Positions 1 through 8,249 of a DNA stretch of 61,492 nt are shown here, in pieces (position 1 is the first letter of the stretch; every line of letters begins with the position of its first letter). The translations under genes and the position numbers were made by a program. Source of the DNA: Acholeplasmataceae bacterium (GTDB lineage: Bacteria > Bacillota_I > Bacilli_A > ML615J-28 > CAG-698); assembly GCA_012841865.1 (NCBI GenBank), contig DUTX01000129.1, positions 1 through 61,492 on the forward strand, given 5' to 3'. The notes under the pieces are model-generated. The model did no database searches and was not told the origin of the DNA. It worked only from the letters and a program-made list of their open reading frames with translations.

Positions 1-62
1 AATCTTTTAAAATATGCTTCCACACCCCAAAAACATCCGCCTGCAAATACTATTCTTTTCAT
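1..62 (-). CDS. msrA: Peptide methionine sulfoxide reductase MsrA, N-terminal fragment cut by window edge
   Basis: Reverse-strand reading from the ATG at 62 gives about 20 residues starting MKRIVFAGGCFWG. The GCFWG motif holds the catalytic cysteine of MsrA, which reduces methionine-S-sulfoxide in proteins. The rest of the gene lies beyond the left edge. An AAAGGA ribosome-binding site precedes the ATG. The gene starts only 15 bases after the stop of the YolD-like gene, so it is probably the third gene of that operon. The motif is diagnostic; only the fragment length limits certainty. Confidence 0.85.
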   Translation of the reverse strand, partial: MKRIVFAGGCFWGVEAYFKR

Positions 63-77
63 TTTACCATTCCTTTA

Positions 78-392
78 TTAATCTTCGATATCGATTATAT
101 CGCGTAGTTTTATCCCAATGCCCCGAATTTTGATTTTATCGGTGGCGGGATCTAATTTTTCAACCTTTCCTTCAATCTTATGCAAATAACCATCCCGATA
201 ATAGGTGATTTTTAGTGTCCTTTCTTCCGCTAAAGCCTGTTGTAAACTTCTGTTCATTTCTTCGATTTTATCGGGTAGTAGCGTCGGTCTAGGGATTCTT
301 TCTCTTTCCTGCTCTGCTTCACGTAGAGAGTGTTTATAACCTTCTAAAGCATCAAAGGGTTGCCATTTGCCCCGCCTTTCTTTACTCGGCAT
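78..392 (-). CDS. YolD-like family protein
   Basis: A 104-residue protein that starts with charged residues (MPSKERRGKWQPFDALEGY) and has a C-terminal beta-rich part around residues 60-100 (ITYYRDGYLHKIEGKVEKLD). This is the pattern of the YolD-like family, which in Bacilli is encoded directly next to UvrX/YqjW-type Y-family polymerases. Its start overlaps the end of the polymerase gene by 11 bases, so the two are translationally coupled. The biochemical role of the family is not settled; association with translesion synthesis is inferred from context. Confidence 0.85.
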   Translation of the reverse strand: MPSKERRGKWQPFDALEGYKHSLREAEQERERIPRPTLLPDKIEEMNRSLQQALAEERTLKITYYRDGYLHKIEGKVEKLDPATDKIKIRGIGIKLRDIIDIED

Positions 393-1632
393 TATGTCCT
401 CCTATCAATTTGTTTCTTTTTAAAAGCGTAGCTTTTTCTGTATGCGAGACAGCCATCTGGACTGCATTTTTACCGTATCTTTCTTTAATTTTTCCTAAAG
501 CCTCATAAAGCTGATGTTCCTTTTTATCGTGCTCCGGGTCGGCGAAAAGGCTCGTTTGAACAAAATCTTCGTTTGCGAGTTTGCCAAGACGAACCCGAAC
601 TTGCCTAATCGGTAAATCTTGCACATGTTCATAATATAATTTCAAGAAGCTTTCCACTAAGAACTTTCTGCTGTTGGTTTTACAAGGAAGTTTCCTTTGT
701 CGGGAAAATCCACCCCCCCCAGCGGTTTGAGAATATCCAATCGCAAGTCCGATTAGTTCACAAGTAAGTTTTCTGGCAACAAGTTCGGTTGCTATATCAT
801 CAACCATTTCGATCAAGATAATTTCTAAATCGCGATAATGATAATCTTCAAACAAAACTTGCCCGCGTCCGAAGGATTTGCTTGCAGGTAGATAATTTCT
901 AGCTTCTTTGACCGTTGTTCTTTCAATTCCGTAAGCATGTTCTAAGAGCTCTCTCCCGACAACTCCAAACTCCTTTTCTAACTTTTCCAAAGGATAGCGT
1001 GCAAGTTCGCCGAGATTTTTTATTCCCATTTTGTGTAATCTCTTTTCCAGGCGCTTACCAATACCCCAAATCTTACTTAAGGGTTCCACCTTCCAGATTT
1101 TTTCTTTAAACAGTTCCTCGTTAAGATAAGCTATGCTGTCAGGGCTTTTCTTGGCAAGAATATCGAGCGCAACCTTTGCAAGAAACATATTGTCTCCAAT
1201 ACCGCAACTCGCTGTAATGCCGGTTTCTTTAAATATTTCCGCAAGTATCTCTTTCGCTATCGCATTTGGAGGTTTATTATAATATTTTAAATAAGTTGAA
1301 AGATCCAGAAAGGCTTCGTCGATACTATAAACATGAATATCTTCCTTCGCAACATATTTTAAATAAACTTGATAGATGCGAGTCGCAAATTCAATATATT
1401 TTTTCATTCGCGGTTTCGCAAAAATAATCTCCTTATCTTTAGGAAGATTATAAATCCGACATCGGGAGCTGACACCGCAACTCTTTAATTTTGGAGTGAC
1501 CGCAAGCACTACCGAGCCCGGTCCCCTTTCTTTATCAGCAACTACAAGTTTGGTTTTAAAAGGATCAAGCCCACGGAGAACGCATTCGACAGATGCATAA
1601 AAGCTTTTCAAGTCTATGCAGAAAACAATCAT
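382..1632 (-). CDS. Y-family DNA polymerase (UmuC/UvrX-like translesion polymerase)
   Basis: 416 residues. The N-terminus IDLKSFYASVE carries the first catalytic Asp (D7), and VYSIDEAFLDLS carries D105/E106; together these are the palm metal ligands of Y-family polymerases. A helix-hairpin-helix region follows at about residues 185-230 (KIWGIGKRLEKRLHKMGI), then a little-finger domain. The pairing with a YolD-like gene favours the UvrX/YqjW branch over DinB proper. A run of eight C at 713-720 encodes the glycine-rich loop TAGGGGFSR. I saw no clear Bacillus-type LexA box upstream, so SOS control is not shown. Confidence 0.92.
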   Translation of the reverse strand: MIVFCIDLKSFYASVECVLRGLDPFKTKLVVADKERGPGSVVLAVTPKLKSCGVSSRCRIYNLPKDKEIIFAKPRMKKYIEFATRIYQVYLKYVAKEDIHVYSIDEAFLDLSTYLKYYNKPPNAIAKEILAEIFKETGITASCGIGDNMFLAKVALDILAKKSPDSIAYLNEELFKEKIWKVEPLSKIWGIGKRLEKRLHKMGIKNLGELARYPLEKLEKEFGVVGRELLEHAYGIERTTVKEARNYLPASKSFGRGQVLFEDYHYRDLEIILIEMVDDIATELVARKLTCELIGLAIGYSQTAGGGGFSRQRKLPCKTNSRKFLVESFLKLYYEHVQDLPIRQVRVRLGKLANEDFVQTSLFADPEHDKKEHQLYEALGKIKERYGKNAVQMAVSHTEKATLLKRNKLIGGHNAE

Positions 1633-1733
1633 TCGGCGCCTCCTTACAAAATTATTCTATCACAAGTGCTTTTCTTTGTCTATTTAAAAATCTCTGTTTT
1701 TTTCGTCATTTTAAGATAATAATAAAAGTAAAT

Positions 1734-1777
1734 AAATAATCATTATTTGAACTTTATGCTCTATAATTTAGTATAAT
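1734..1777 (+). promoter_or_regulatory. Promoter region with perfect inverted repeat (candidate operator)
   Basis: A perfect inverted repeat AAATAAT-C-ATTATTT lies at 1734-1748 and abuts a TTGAAC -35-like hexamer (1747-1752). Two TATAAT -10-like hexamers lie at 1762 and 1772. The repeat is well placed for a regulator of the DUF1858/DUF438 pair, possibly the Crp/Fnr-family protein encoded at 3383-4057. The binding partner is inference. Confidence 0.5.
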
Positions 1778-1793
1778 AATTTTGGTGAGAAAG

Positions 1794-2027
1794 ATGCAGA
1801 AAATAAATATTAACACACCTATCTACCACTTGATTAAAGAACATCCTGAGATAAAAGAAATCATGATATCTTTAGGTTTTAAGAATATCACCAATCCGGT
1901 GATGTTGAATACGGCAGGAAAGGTTATGAATCTAAAATCAGGTTCAAAACTGATGAAAATAGATCTTAAACTTATACAAGACAAATTTTTAGAACATAAT
2001 TTTATTTTGGAGGATAATAATGAGTGA
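1794..2027 (+). CDS. DUF1858 domain-containing protein
   Basis: 77 residues from the ATG at 1794, which has GGTGAG just upstream. A TTG at 1782 and a GTG at 1785 are alternative in-frame starts with poorer signals. The sequence INTPIYHLIKEHPEIKEIMISLGF resembles DUF1858, a small domain often joined to or next to DUF438 hemerythrin-PAS proteins and hybrid-cluster proteins. Its stop overlaps the start of the DUF438 gene, so the two are co-translated. The exact role is unknown; a redox or nitric-oxide link is inferred from its neighbours. Confidence 0.75.
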   Translation: MQKININTPIYHLIKEHPEIKEIMISLGFKNITNPVMLNTAGKVMNLKSGSKLMKIDLKLIQDKFLEHNFILEDNNE

Positions 2028-3252
2028 ACTAATTAATAACAGTGAATTTCGTCAGCAAAAGCTAAAAGAATTAATAAAATCTTTACATGAAGGAAAAACC
2101 GTCGATGAAGTTAAAGATGAGTTTCAAAAACATTTCGGGAATGTTTCTACAAGTGAAATCTCTCAAATCGAACAAACCTTAGTAAAAGAAGGATTACCGA
2201 TTGAAGAAATCCAAAGACTTTGCGATGTTCATGCAACCGTCTTTAAAGGTGGGATTGCGGAAATACATGCTCAAAAGGACTATTCGCACATTGAAGGCCA
2301 TCCCGTTCATGTCTTTACTGAAGAAAATAAAGTAATTAATAAGTTGATAGAAGAAGAAATCGAACCGCTTCTTGATTCGCTCCTGGAGCGCTTTAATAAC
2401 AATACTTATTTACTGCTCAGGATTGCATTTGATCATTTGCTGGAAATCGAAAACCATTATTTAAGGAAAGAAAACCTCTTCTTCCCTTATCTTGAAAAAC
2501 ACGGTATCACGGCACCCCCGAAAGTTATGTGGGGAGTCGATGATGAAATCAGGGCGGAGTTAAAAGAAGTCGTCAAGATTCTCAATTCACCAAATATGGA
2601 ACTAGATGAACTTAATACCAAAGCGAGAGCCGTCCTCCAAAGAATCAAAGATATGATTTTTAAAGAGGATAACATTCTGATGCCGCTGATGGCAGATACT
2701 CTAAACTTTTACGAATGGATTAAAATTGACGAAGCCACTCCTGAAATCGGTTATACATTATATAAACCGACCAGAAGCTGGAAGGCCGAAGATAAGACTG
2801 AAGACAAACCGGAAGAGAAAACTGAAGTTGAAGGCGAAGTAATGTTTGATGCCGGAAGTATGAGCCCAGAAGAAATAAACGCGCTTTTAAACACGGTTCC
2901 TATCGACATGACTTTTGTTGATAAGAATGACAAAGTAAAATATTTTACTCAAGGCAAAGAAAGAATCTTCGTGCGTCCAAAAACTATCATTGGCCGCGAT
3001 GTCGCTCTCTGCCATCCGCCAGCCAGCGTAAATGTGGTTGAAAAGATTGTTAACAGTTTTAAGAGCGGGGAAAAAGATTATGAAGACTTCTGGATTCAGC
3101 TTGGAGATAAATTTGTCCTAATCAGATATTTTGCGGTCCGTAATGAGAAAGGGGAATATCTTGGAACTTTAGAAGTAACGCAAGATATTAAACCGCTTCG
3201 TGAACTCGAAGGCGAAAAGAGACTGCTTTCAGAAGAAGAATTGTCAAAATAA
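2020..3252 (+). CDS. DUF438 / hemerythrin HHE / PAS domain protein
   Basis: 410 residues. Residues about 10-80 match the DUF438 pattern, ending in LCDVHATVFKGGI. A hemerythrin-like HHE segment follows (about 85-230), with His and Glu residues in GHPVHVFTEENKVI and EIENHYLRKENLFFPYLEKHG. After a charged linker (250-270), a PAS domain occupies about 285-390 (PIDMTFVDKNDKVKYFTQG). This architecture is a putative di-iron or haem-linked sensor of oxygen, NO or redox state. It overlaps the upstream DUF1858 gene by 8 bases and has a GGAGG site. The PAS part lacks any output domain, so it may act through partner proteins. Confidence 0.85.
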   Translation: MSELINNSEFRQQKLKELIKSLHEGKTVDEVKDEFQKHFGNVSTSEISQIEQTLVKEGLPIEEIQRLCDVHATVFKGGIAEIHAQKDYSHIEGHPVHVFTEENKVINKLIEEEIEPLLDSLLERFNNNTYLLLRIAFDHLLEIENHYLRKENLFFPYLEKHGITAPPKVMWGVDDEIRAELKEVVKILNSPNMELDELNTKARAVLQRIKDMIFKEDNILMPLMADTLNFYEWIKIDEATPEIGYTLYKPTRSWKAEDKTEDKPEEKTEVEGEVMFDAGSMSPEEINALLNTVPIDMTFVDKNDKVKYFTQGKERIFVRPKTIIGRDVALCHPPASVNVVEKIVNSFKSGEKDYEDFWIQLGDKFVLIRYFAVRNEKGEYLGTLEVTQDIKPLRELEGEKRLLSEEELSK

Positions 3253-3351
3253 AGCAGGTAAAAATACATTAGGTATTTAGATTCTCTGACCTTAAAAAGC
3301 AAAATGACTAGAGACCTGTAACCCCCTAGTCAAAATAACTGCCTACACACA

Positions 3352-3381
3352 AAAGCTACACTTTGATCAAAGTGTAGCTTT
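3352..3381. terminator. Bidirectional intrinsic terminator
   Basis: A perfect 30-base palindrome with its centre at TTGATCAA is flanked by A-runs on the left and T-runs on the right. It serves the converging DUF438 (+) and Crp/Fnr (-) genes. Confidence 0.85.
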
Positions 3382-3382
3382 T

Positions 3383-4057
3383 TTATTCGATTGCTTTTAA
3401 AGCTTTCCTATTAGTTATAATAATTTTTCTTTGTCCGATTTGATGAATATATTTTTTGCTTTCAAAAAAAGATAATTTTCGACTTAATGTTTCTTGGCTC
3501 ATACCAATTTGTGAGGCAAAATCCCCTTTACTAGTCCTAAGTTCCACAACCCCATATTTATCTGCCATTTTAAGCAAAGCTCGAGCCAAGCGCCATTCTA
3601 CGCTGTGGTGATTGATATTTTCAATCATGTTCTCAACAAAATCAAGTCTTCTGCTGAGTTCCTCCATAATTTTGAAAGCAATTTTCGGATATTTTTCGAC
3701 ATGTTTTTTCAAAATATTGCTTTCAATCATACAAATTGATGAATCCTCCAATACTTCCGCACTGTCTCGGGAAGGGAGATTTGTAAACAAAGAAAGCTCA
3801 CCGAGAAATTCACCCGGTCCTAAGATTCTGATGACTTGTTCTTTTCCGGTTTCACTCAGACGATAGATTTTGATCTTTCCAGTATTAATAATAAATAAAT
3901 CGGTGTTTTCATTCCCAATATCATAAATCCTTTCGCCTTTTTTATAATGCTTATGTGTTATCAACTTTAAAATTTCTTCTTTTTCTGCAGCACTTAAAGG
4001 GTTAAAAATCGGAACCAAATCAATACAACTGTTAATTCCTCCGCATGTACACTTCAT
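3383..4057 (-). CDS. Crp/Fnr family transcriptional regulator with N-terminal cysteines
   Basis: 224 residues. An N-terminal Cys cluster (C3, C5, C11 in MKCTCGGINSC) precedes a cyclic-nucleotide-binding-type beta barrel at about 15-125 (KKGERIYDIGNENTDLFIINTG, PGEFLGELSLF). C109 lies within this barrel. The C-terminal winged helix (about 150-220) contains the recognition-helix region QIGMSQETLSRKLSFFE. Four cysteines placed like those of FNR suggest an Fe-S or thiol-based redox sensor, but spacing differs from E. coli FNR. It faces the DUF438 gene and may control it. Confidence 0.88.
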   Translation of the reverse strand: MKCTCGGINSCIDLVPIFNPLSAAEKEEILKLITHKHYKKGERIYDIGNENTDLFIINTGKIKIYRLSETGKEQVIRILGPGEFLGELSLFTNLPSRDSAEVLEDSSICMIESNILKKHVEKYPKIAFKIMEELSRRLDFVENMIENINHHSVEWRLARALLKMADKYGVVELRTSKGDFASQIGMSQETLSRKLSFFESKKYIHQIGQRKIIITNRKALKAIE

Positions 4058-4108
4058 AGGCTACTCCTTTTTTCTATTATTCATCTACTTTCTATTATAT
4101 ACTAAAAA

Positions 4109-4942
4109 TTAATAATTTTCTTGTAAATAGAACCAAATCGTCGCATCTAGATTTCTAAGATTCGAAAAGTTTAAGTAATTATAATTGCGATCGATAATCT
4201 GGCGCGTGATTCCTAAGATATCACTAACCTTGGTGCTGAAACCCTTTTTCCAATTATCTTGTTGGATCATCACATATTCTTTTAGAAAAACATTATTCTT
4301 CAATTCCACAATTTCAATCAATTCTCCGTATCTAACAAAATCAATCTTTGGAAACCGATGGTTAAAAAATCTCGTTTCCGTTTTTACATTACTTTTTAAA
4401 TAGTTGAAGAATTCTTCTTTAAACTTTAATATTAAAGATAATCTTGCAATCATATCGTTTCTTTTCAATATTCTAAAATCAGCCAGAAGTGGATTTAAAA
4501 ATTCAGAAAAAAGTTGGACAAGATTGGCTTGAATCGTTGGATGTTCTCTGATTTCCAAACGCAATTTCAAAAGCATATTCAGATATTGGTCTTTCTTGTT
4601 TTTTGTCTTAATTATTAAGCCTGTATTGTTTTTAAGAGAAAAACGAAGAGCATCCCTTGAATTTCTTAAGATTACATCCTCCTTGCTTCCGACGGATAAA
4701 CCTGCGTTTATTTCCAGCGGATAAAGAAGAACTTCAAAAAGACGATAATATAAAATTGATGAATAAGAGTTTTTAAAAAAGGCAACTAATCCATCAGAAG
4801 CAATTTGGGATTTTTCTAAAATATCTTTATTAAAAAGGCGCGCTAAAAAGTCAATTGTAGAAAGTAAGAGTTTTTGAATCAATAACCTATTGTCGTAACT
4901 TCCAAAATTATTTATTTTAAGTTGTAAACTAGTGTTTTTCAT
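4109..4942 (-). CDS. SatD-like family protein (tentative)
   Basis: 277 residues with no transmembrane segment. The middle part (about 65-105: RLFEVLLYPLEINAGLSVGSKEDVILRNSRDALRFS) resembles the cyclase-fold core of SatD-family proteins. The C-terminus has a helix-turn-helix-like segment (about 240-258, VSDILGITRQIIDRNYNYL), as SatD proteins also do. The N-terminal part typical of SatD is not obvious, so this could be a divergent or different family. It is a separate minus-strand unit between the Crp/Fnr gene and rubredoxin. Function unknown. Confidence 0.45.
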   Translation of the reverse strand: MKNTSLQLKINNFGSYDNRLLIQKLLLSTIDFLARLFNKDILEKSQIASDGLVAFFKNSYSSILYYRLFEVLLYPLEINAGLSVGSKEDVILRNSRDALRFSLKNNTGLIIKTKNKKDQYLNMLLKLRLEIREHPTIQANLVQLFSEFLNPLLADFRILKRNDMIARLSLILKFKEEFFNYLKSNVKTETRFFNHRFPKIDFVRYGELIEIVELKNNVFLKEYVMIQQDNWKKGFSTKVSDILGITRQIIDRNYNYLNFSNLRNLDATIWFYLQENY

Positions 4943-5012
4943 TCTTCACCTCAAATATATTTTAACATTAAGACAAATTTATTGCAACAGAAATAAGTTG
5001 CATAACTTTATT

Positions 5013-5031
5013 AAAAAAGCCGCATAGCGGC
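5013..5031 (-). terminator. Rubredoxin terminator
   Basis: On the minus strand the stem GCCGC-TAT-GCGGC is followed by six T. It sits nine bases after the rubredoxin stop codon. Confidence 0.8.
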
Positions 5032-5039
5032 CTCTTAAA

Positions 5040-5198
5040 TTACTCTTTAGAAAACATTTCTTTTCCAACTCCGCACTCGGGACAGGTCCAATCATCAGGC
5101 AGATCACTGAAAGGCGTTCCGGGAGCGATATTGTTATCGGGATCCCCTAATTCAGGATCGTAAACATACCCGCAAACATCGCAAATATATTTATCCAT
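5040..5198 (-). CDS. Rubredoxin
   Basis: A 52-residue protein. It contains CDVCG (C6, C9) and CPECG (C39, C42), the four ligands of the mononuclear iron site, and the conserved stretches [11 protein letters not shown] and PDDWTCP. Rubredoxins carry single electrons to oxygen- or superoxide-reducing enzymes or to oxidoreductases. A GGAGG site precedes the start and a strong terminator follows. It lies downstream of the TrmH-type methyltransferase with a short gap, but no dedicated partner enzyme is adjacent. Presence of rubredoxin suits an anaerobic or microaerophilic lifestyle. Confidence 0.95.
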   Translation of the reverse strand: MDKYICDVCGYVYDPELGDPDNNIAPGTPFSDLPDDWTCPECGVGKEMFSKE

Positions 5199-5236
5199 GC
5201 TGCTTCCTCCTTTCTTCTTATCTAAAATTCAGTAAG

Positions 5237-5962
5237 TTAATCAAAATGATACATAATGATACTTGCTGCAATCGCAACATTTAAAGATTCAAGCTCAGGA
5301 CGAACTTCGATTGTTACATTCAAATCTGTTTGCATTAAAATCCCTGGGTTTATACCCCGCCCTTCATTGCCAAGAATCAGAGCATATTTTTCCAGCCGCT
5401 CTACTTCCTTTAAAGGTTTGCCGTAGAGTGCAGTTCCGATAATCTTAATCCCTTTGGCTTTAATTTGTTTAATTGCTTTTGTTAAGTCCATTTTAATAAT
5501 CTTAGTTTTAAAGAGAGCTCCTTGCGTTGCCCTGATAAATTTATCATTATATATATCAACAGAGTTGAGTCCAAAAACAAGCATATCAATTCCGAAACCA
5601 AGGCTACTTCTTGCGATTGTTCCAACATTACCCGGATCTTGCAGATCATCAAGCAAAAGAATGCGGTTTCCGGACAATTCATAGTCGGGAAGATAATCTG
5701 CCACGCCAATAATCGGTTGCGGAGTAACGGTGAATGCTAACTTTTTAATAACGGCTTCGCTTACGAGAATATTTTCAACGCCATCGATATAATCTTTTTC
5801 ATCAGTAATCAAGACCTGTTTTAAAAGATTAGCTGCCTTTGCTTCCTTTACTAAATGATATCCTTCTAAAAGAAAGCAGCGCTTGCGATCGCGATATTTT
5901 CGGTTATGAAGCTTTGCCAGTTCGCGAATATAGTCATTGTTGAAAGATAGGATTGTTTTCAT
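5237..5962 (-). CDS. TrmH/SpoU family RNA 2'-O-methyltransferase
   Basis: 241 residues. The N-terminal substrate-binding part has RKYRDRKRCFLLEGYHLVKEA, typical of the YsgA/RlmB branch. The C-terminal SPOUT knot shows the three classic motifs: LLDDLQDPGNVGTIARSSLGFG (about 100-121), ALILGNEGRGI (about 193-203) and ESLNVAIAASI (about 224-234). It methylates the ribose of a tRNA or rRNA nucleotide with SAM. The exact target cannot be read from sequence. Its start overlaps the upstream membrane-protein gene by 4 bases. Confidence 0.9.
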   Translation of the reverse strand: MKTILSFNNDYIRELAKLHNRKYRDRKRCFLLEGYHLVKEAKAANLLKQVLITDEKDYIDGVENILVSEAVIKKLAFTVTPQPIIGVADYLPDYELSGNRILLLDDLQDPGNVGTIARSSLGFGIDMLVFGLNSVDIYNDKFIRATQGALFKTKIIKMDLTKAIKQIKAKGIKIIGTALYGKPLKEVERLEKYALILGNEGRGINPGILMQTDLNVTIEVRPELESLNVAIAASIIMYHFD

Positions 5963-6528
5963 GCCAGTACTTTCACAAGCAAATAGACAACCGTAATAAT
6001 TGTTTCGATTCCATGAATAATATAGATAATCGCAAACATTTTTTTCTTTTCCTTATTTTTTATTTTAAGCAGGATAATAAGTGATGCCAGTAAGCTTAAA
6101 AACGGAAGCAGGAAAATCAAAACATAAAAAAACCAAAGGTCAGGAACCCAAACTTTAAAAATTAGTTCTGATAACCAGACAGCAAAACGCAAACAAATGA
6201 CACTTTGAAGCAGATAGAAAGAAAAGACAAACTGAAAAACTGCATAAAATGCCATCCAAAGCGGCATCACATCCCATTTGCTGTTTTTGAGACTTTTTGA
6301 AAGTTCTTTCTTTTTTCTTTTCAGTTCGCGATATTCTATTACTAAGTTTTCTACTTCTTCCGGGCTAAGAATTTCTTCTTCCTTTTCATAAAGTATATCT
6401 TCATATCTTTCAAGTATAGCGTCAATTTCTTGAAGCCTAACATCAATCTCAAAGATTTCTTTTTGGACCTTTGCTTCTTTGTTTTCTGTGTTGTCATTTA
6501 AAAGAAGTTCTTCACCATTATTTTTCAT
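5959..6528 (-). CDS. Hypothetical coiled-coil membrane protein
   Basis: 189 residues from the ATG at 6528, chosen because AAGAAGGAG lies 8 bases upstream; an in-frame ATG at 6555 lacks such a site. Residues about 15-85 are strongly charged and probably form a coiled coil. Residues about 88-185 contain three or four hydrophobic segments (MAFYAVFQFVFSFYLL, LIFLLPFLSLLASLIILL, MFAIIYIIHGIETIITVVYLLV). I do not recognise a family. The gene overlaps the downstream methyltransferase gene and may only share its transcript. Confidence 0.75.
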   Translation of the reverse strand: MKNNGEELLLNDNTENKEAKVQKEIFEIDVRLQEIDAILERYEDILYEKEEEILSPEEVENLVIEYRELKRKKKELSKSLKNSKWDVMPLWMAFYAVFQFVFSFYLLQSVICLRFAVWLSELIFKVWVPDLWFFYVLIFLLPFLSLLASLIILLKIKNKEKKKMFAIIYIIHGIETIITVVYLLVKVLA

Positions 6529-6600
6529 AATCAAAACTCCTTCTTGTATTTTCATATGATATCATACCATATCTTTTTTGAAAATACCAGAAAAAAATAA

Positions 6601-6623
6601 AAAGTGCTAACTTGTAGCACTTT
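6601..6623 (-). terminator. SASP gene terminator
   Basis: AAAGTGCTA and TAGCACTTT arms with a 5-base loop. On the minus strand the stem is followed by a T-rich stretch, 15 bases after the SASP stop codon. Confidence 0.75.
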
Positions 6624-6637
6624 CGAATATACTATAC

Positions 6638-6874
6638 TTATCTACTAGTTTGGCCTGAACCAGCGCCCAAACCAGATTGAGCCATTTTAACTAATCTCTT
6701 AGTAATTTCACCACCTACAGAACCATTTTGGCGAGCTGTAGCGTCGGGACCCAACTGTACGCCGAATTCGCTAGCGATTTCATACTTCATTTGATTGATT
6801 GCATTTTGCGCGCCAGGAACGACTAATTTATTCCGGCTTCCAGAATTGTTGTTAGCACCAAAAGAACTGTTCAT
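6638..6874 (-). CDS. Alpha/beta-type small acid-soluble spore protein (SASP)
   Basis: 78 residues from the ATG at 6874, chosen for the GGAGGTG site 5 bases upstream. A longer in-frame start at 6958 would add 28 residues not found in this family. Residues 17-70 carry the SASP core: [23 protein letters not shown] with the germination-protease site around EIAS, and [22 protein letters not shown]. These proteins coat DNA in the dormant spore and protect it from UV and heat, then are degraded on germination. Monocistronic, and expected to be made in the forespore under sigma-G; I could not define the promoter with confidence. Confidence 0.95.
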   Translation of the reverse strand: MNSSFGANNNSGSRNKLVVPGAQNAINQMKYEIASEFGVQLGPDATARQNGSVGGEITKRLVKMAQSGLGAGSGQTSR

Positions 6875-7028
6875 TCTTTTCACCTCCGTTCGTTTCGCTA
6901 TTATTATTAGCAAATTAATTACATAATAACCAAAATTTTTATATGAAATTGTTTCCAATGAAATGAAAACATCAATATAAAATTAAACTTTTGTGTATAT
7001 ATTTTGAGGTGAAAAGAATTTTTTATTC

Positions 7029-8249
7029 TTAAATTTCGAAATTGTCTGATTTTTCAAATACTGAAATTTTATTTTTATAACTAATTGGCATTTCTTCAAT
7101 TCCGGAAATTGCTTCTTCCAATAAATTTCCAAATTTGCATTTTTCTTCTTCCATAAGAACTTTATTTAAACGCGGCTTAATCACAGGATGTTCAGGAAGA
7201 AAGACCGTGCAACAATCCTCATAAGGCCGAATGGAGATATCAAAGGTGTTAATTTTTCTGGCAATTTTTATTATTTCAGATTTATCGAAAGTTACGAGTG
7301 GCCTTAAAACTGGTAAATTTGTTACTTCATTAATCACCGCCATACTTTCAAGTGTTTGTGAGGCAACCTGGCCGACACTTTCACCGTTAATAATGACATC
7401 AAAATTTTGTTTTCTCGCAACCTGATCCGCAATTTTATACATTTGACGGCGCATCAAAGTAACCGAATAAATCGGATTAGCCTTTTGATGAATTGCAGTT
7501 TGAATCTTTGTAAAAGGGCAGACTAAGAGCTTAATTTTGCTGTCGGGAGCATATTTTGAAAGTTCCGCCAACAAATCAATTACCTTTTGTAAAGCCATAT
7601 CGCTTGTATAAGGTGGTGAAGCGAAATGGAGGGCGGTAATGTCAATCCCTTTTCGAAGGCAAAGATAACCGGCAACAGGGCTATCAATTCCACCCGAAAC
7701 CATTAATAAACCTCGTCCCGACATTCCACCAGGCAAGCCACCCAATCCCGGCAAGGACTTAACAAAAATATAAGTTCCTTCTGTTCTTAAGTCGATCGAT
7801 AAGGTTAAATCCGGGTGATGCACATCGACTCTAAGTCCAGGAATTTTCGGAAGAATTCTTCTGGAGACTTCCTTAGAAATCTCAATTGAAGTCGCAGGAA
7901 ATCTCTTGTCGCTACGGTTGGTTTCAACTTTAAAACTAAGGTTGATGCTTTCTTTTTCAAAGTTGATGAGTTCAATTGCAGCGCTGGCAATAGCATCATA
8001 ATCCGGATTAACTTCCCGACAAAGACTATAAGAAGAAAGTCCGACCACAGTGTCAAGCTCCTTCGTAATATTTTGATAATCTTCGCCGTGTAAATGAATA
8101 TAAAACCGGTAATTGGTTTTTGTAAAGGTGAGTTTCGGAAATTTATTTAGTTTGCTGATAATATTTTGATTGACTTGTTTCTGGAAATTTTGATAATTCT
8201 TCTTTTTTAAGGTCATTTCGCCGTAGCGAACCATAATCAAATCATACAT
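7029..8249 (-). CDS. thiI: tRNA 4-thiouridine sulfurtransferase ThiI
   Basis: 406 residues. An N-terminal ferredoxin-like plus THUMP region (about 1-165) precedes the adenylating PP-loop SGGIDS at 185-190. The protein ends without the rhodanese domain of E. coli ThiI, as in Bacillus. It adenylates U8 of tRNA and transfers sulfur to give s4U, and may feed thiazole synthesis. Its start overlaps the end of the cysteine desulfurase gene by 8 bases, which pairs it with its own sulfur donor. Confidence 0.95.
   Translation of the reverse strand: MYDLIMVRYGEMTLKKKNYQNFQKQVNQNIISKLNKFPKLTFTKTNYRFYIHLHGEDYQNITKELDTVVGLSSYSLCREVNPDYDAIASAAIELINFEKESINLSFKVETNRSDKRFPATSIEISKEVSRRILPKIPGLRVDVHHPDLTLSIDLRTEGTYIFVKSLPGLGGLPGGMSGRGLLMVSGGIDSPVAGYLCLRKGIDITALHFASPPYTSDMALQKVIDLLAELSKYAPDSKIKLLVCPFTKIQTAIHQKANPIYSVTLMRRQMYKIADQVARKQNFDVIINGESVGQVASQTLESMAVINEVTNLPVLRPLVTFDKSEIIKIARKINTFDISIRPYEDCCTVFLPEHPVIKPRLNKVLMEEEKCKFGNLLEEAISGIEEMPISYKNKISVFEKSDNFEI

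Noticed and set aside
3352-3381. FNR/CRP box centred on TTGATCAA
   Set aside because: The whole 30 bases form a perfect palindrome ending in T and A runs between converging genes, so a terminator explains it better.
6875-6960. Sigma-G promoter upstream of the SASP gene
   Set aside because: TCATA-like and TATTATGTA-like elements exist but spacing and sequence do not fit the consensus well enough.
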